Shown here: positions 13,725 to 13,747 of the stretch, piece by piece
Numbering within the stretch: position 1 is the first letter of the stretch
Layout: every line of letters starts with the position of its first letter
From: Flavobacteriaceae bacterium UBA7684
GTDB lineage: Bacteria > Bacteroidota > Bacteroidia > Flavobacteriales > Flavobacteriaceae
Direction of reading: 5' to 3'
Length of the DNA stretch: 13,747 nucleotides
Assembly: GCA_002482885.1 (NCBI GenBank)
Contig: DLGW01000028.1
Span: forward strand, 50,792-64,538
The notes under the pieces: model-generated
Told to the model about the DNA's origin: nothing
The model's input: only the letters and a program-made list of their open reading frames with translations
Database searches by the model: none
Position numbers and translations under genes: made by a program

Positions 13725-13747
13725 TGACCTGGCTGGGATTCGAACCC
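13725..13747 (-). tRNA. Partial tRNA (3' end only), identity unknown
   Basis: The minus strand shows part of a T arm, GGG-TTCGAAT-CCCAG, then acceptor 3' strand CCAGGTC and discriminator A. The rest, including the anticodon, lies beyond the window. Its 5' acceptor strand should read close to GACCTGG. I half-remember such ends in Bacteroidota tRNA-Lys, but the isotype cannot be read here. Confidence 0.85.

Overview
The window looks like chromosomal DNA from a flavobacterium-like member of the Bacteroidota. Reasons: low G+C; few or no Shine-Dalgarno sequences before well-supported starts; a good TAnnTTTG-type (-7) promoter before the last protein gene; and protein variants typical of the group, including a fused aspartate kinase/homoserine dehydrogenase and a YebC beginning MGRAFEFRKARK. 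I cannot fix the genus from sequence alone.

Layout. (1) Bases 1-1301: one very AT-rich gene on the minus strand for a PD-(D/E)XK-fold nuclease-like protein. Its two ends carry matching inverted sequences (GTTGTATG...AAGCTT), as if it were an inserted single-gene cassette. (2) Bases 1302-2006: a 705-base stretch with no gene. It holds a long imperfect palindrome, a perfect 11-bp hairpin, a short GC-rich segment that can fold, a 12-bp direct repeat and a weak promoter before thrA. (3) Bases 2007-10609: seven plus-strand genes with gaps from -1 to 29 bases, probably one transcription unit: thrA, thrB, thrC, gcvT, a predicted outer-membrane protein, yebC and lpd. (4) A perfect palindrome with 37-base arms (10615-10688) separates this run from (5) a convergent minus-strand pair, thiolase then NlpC/P60 peptidase. 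(6) A divergent class IV PLP-enzyme gene with its own clear promoter. (7) A minus-strand tRNA cluster: tRNA-Leu(GAG) complete, and a second tRNA cut by the window edge, with a compact hairpin between them.

How the genes work together. ThrA, ThrB and ThrC make threonine from aspartate, with ThrA supplying two of the steps. GcvT is the T-protein of the glycine cleavage system, and the lipoamide dehydrogenase can serve as its L-protein (and as E3 of 2-oxoacid dehydrogenases). The run therefore pairs threonine synthesis with parts of glycine breakdown; that these are co-regulated is inference. YebC is a translation factor. The outer-membrane protein has no known role here.

Most of the window is ordinary housekeeping sequence. 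I do not see a convincing new multi-gene system. The parts most worth a second look are the cassette-like nuclease gene with its flanks, the repeat-rich intergenic island beside it, and the two strong palindromes at 10615-10688 and 13690-13712.
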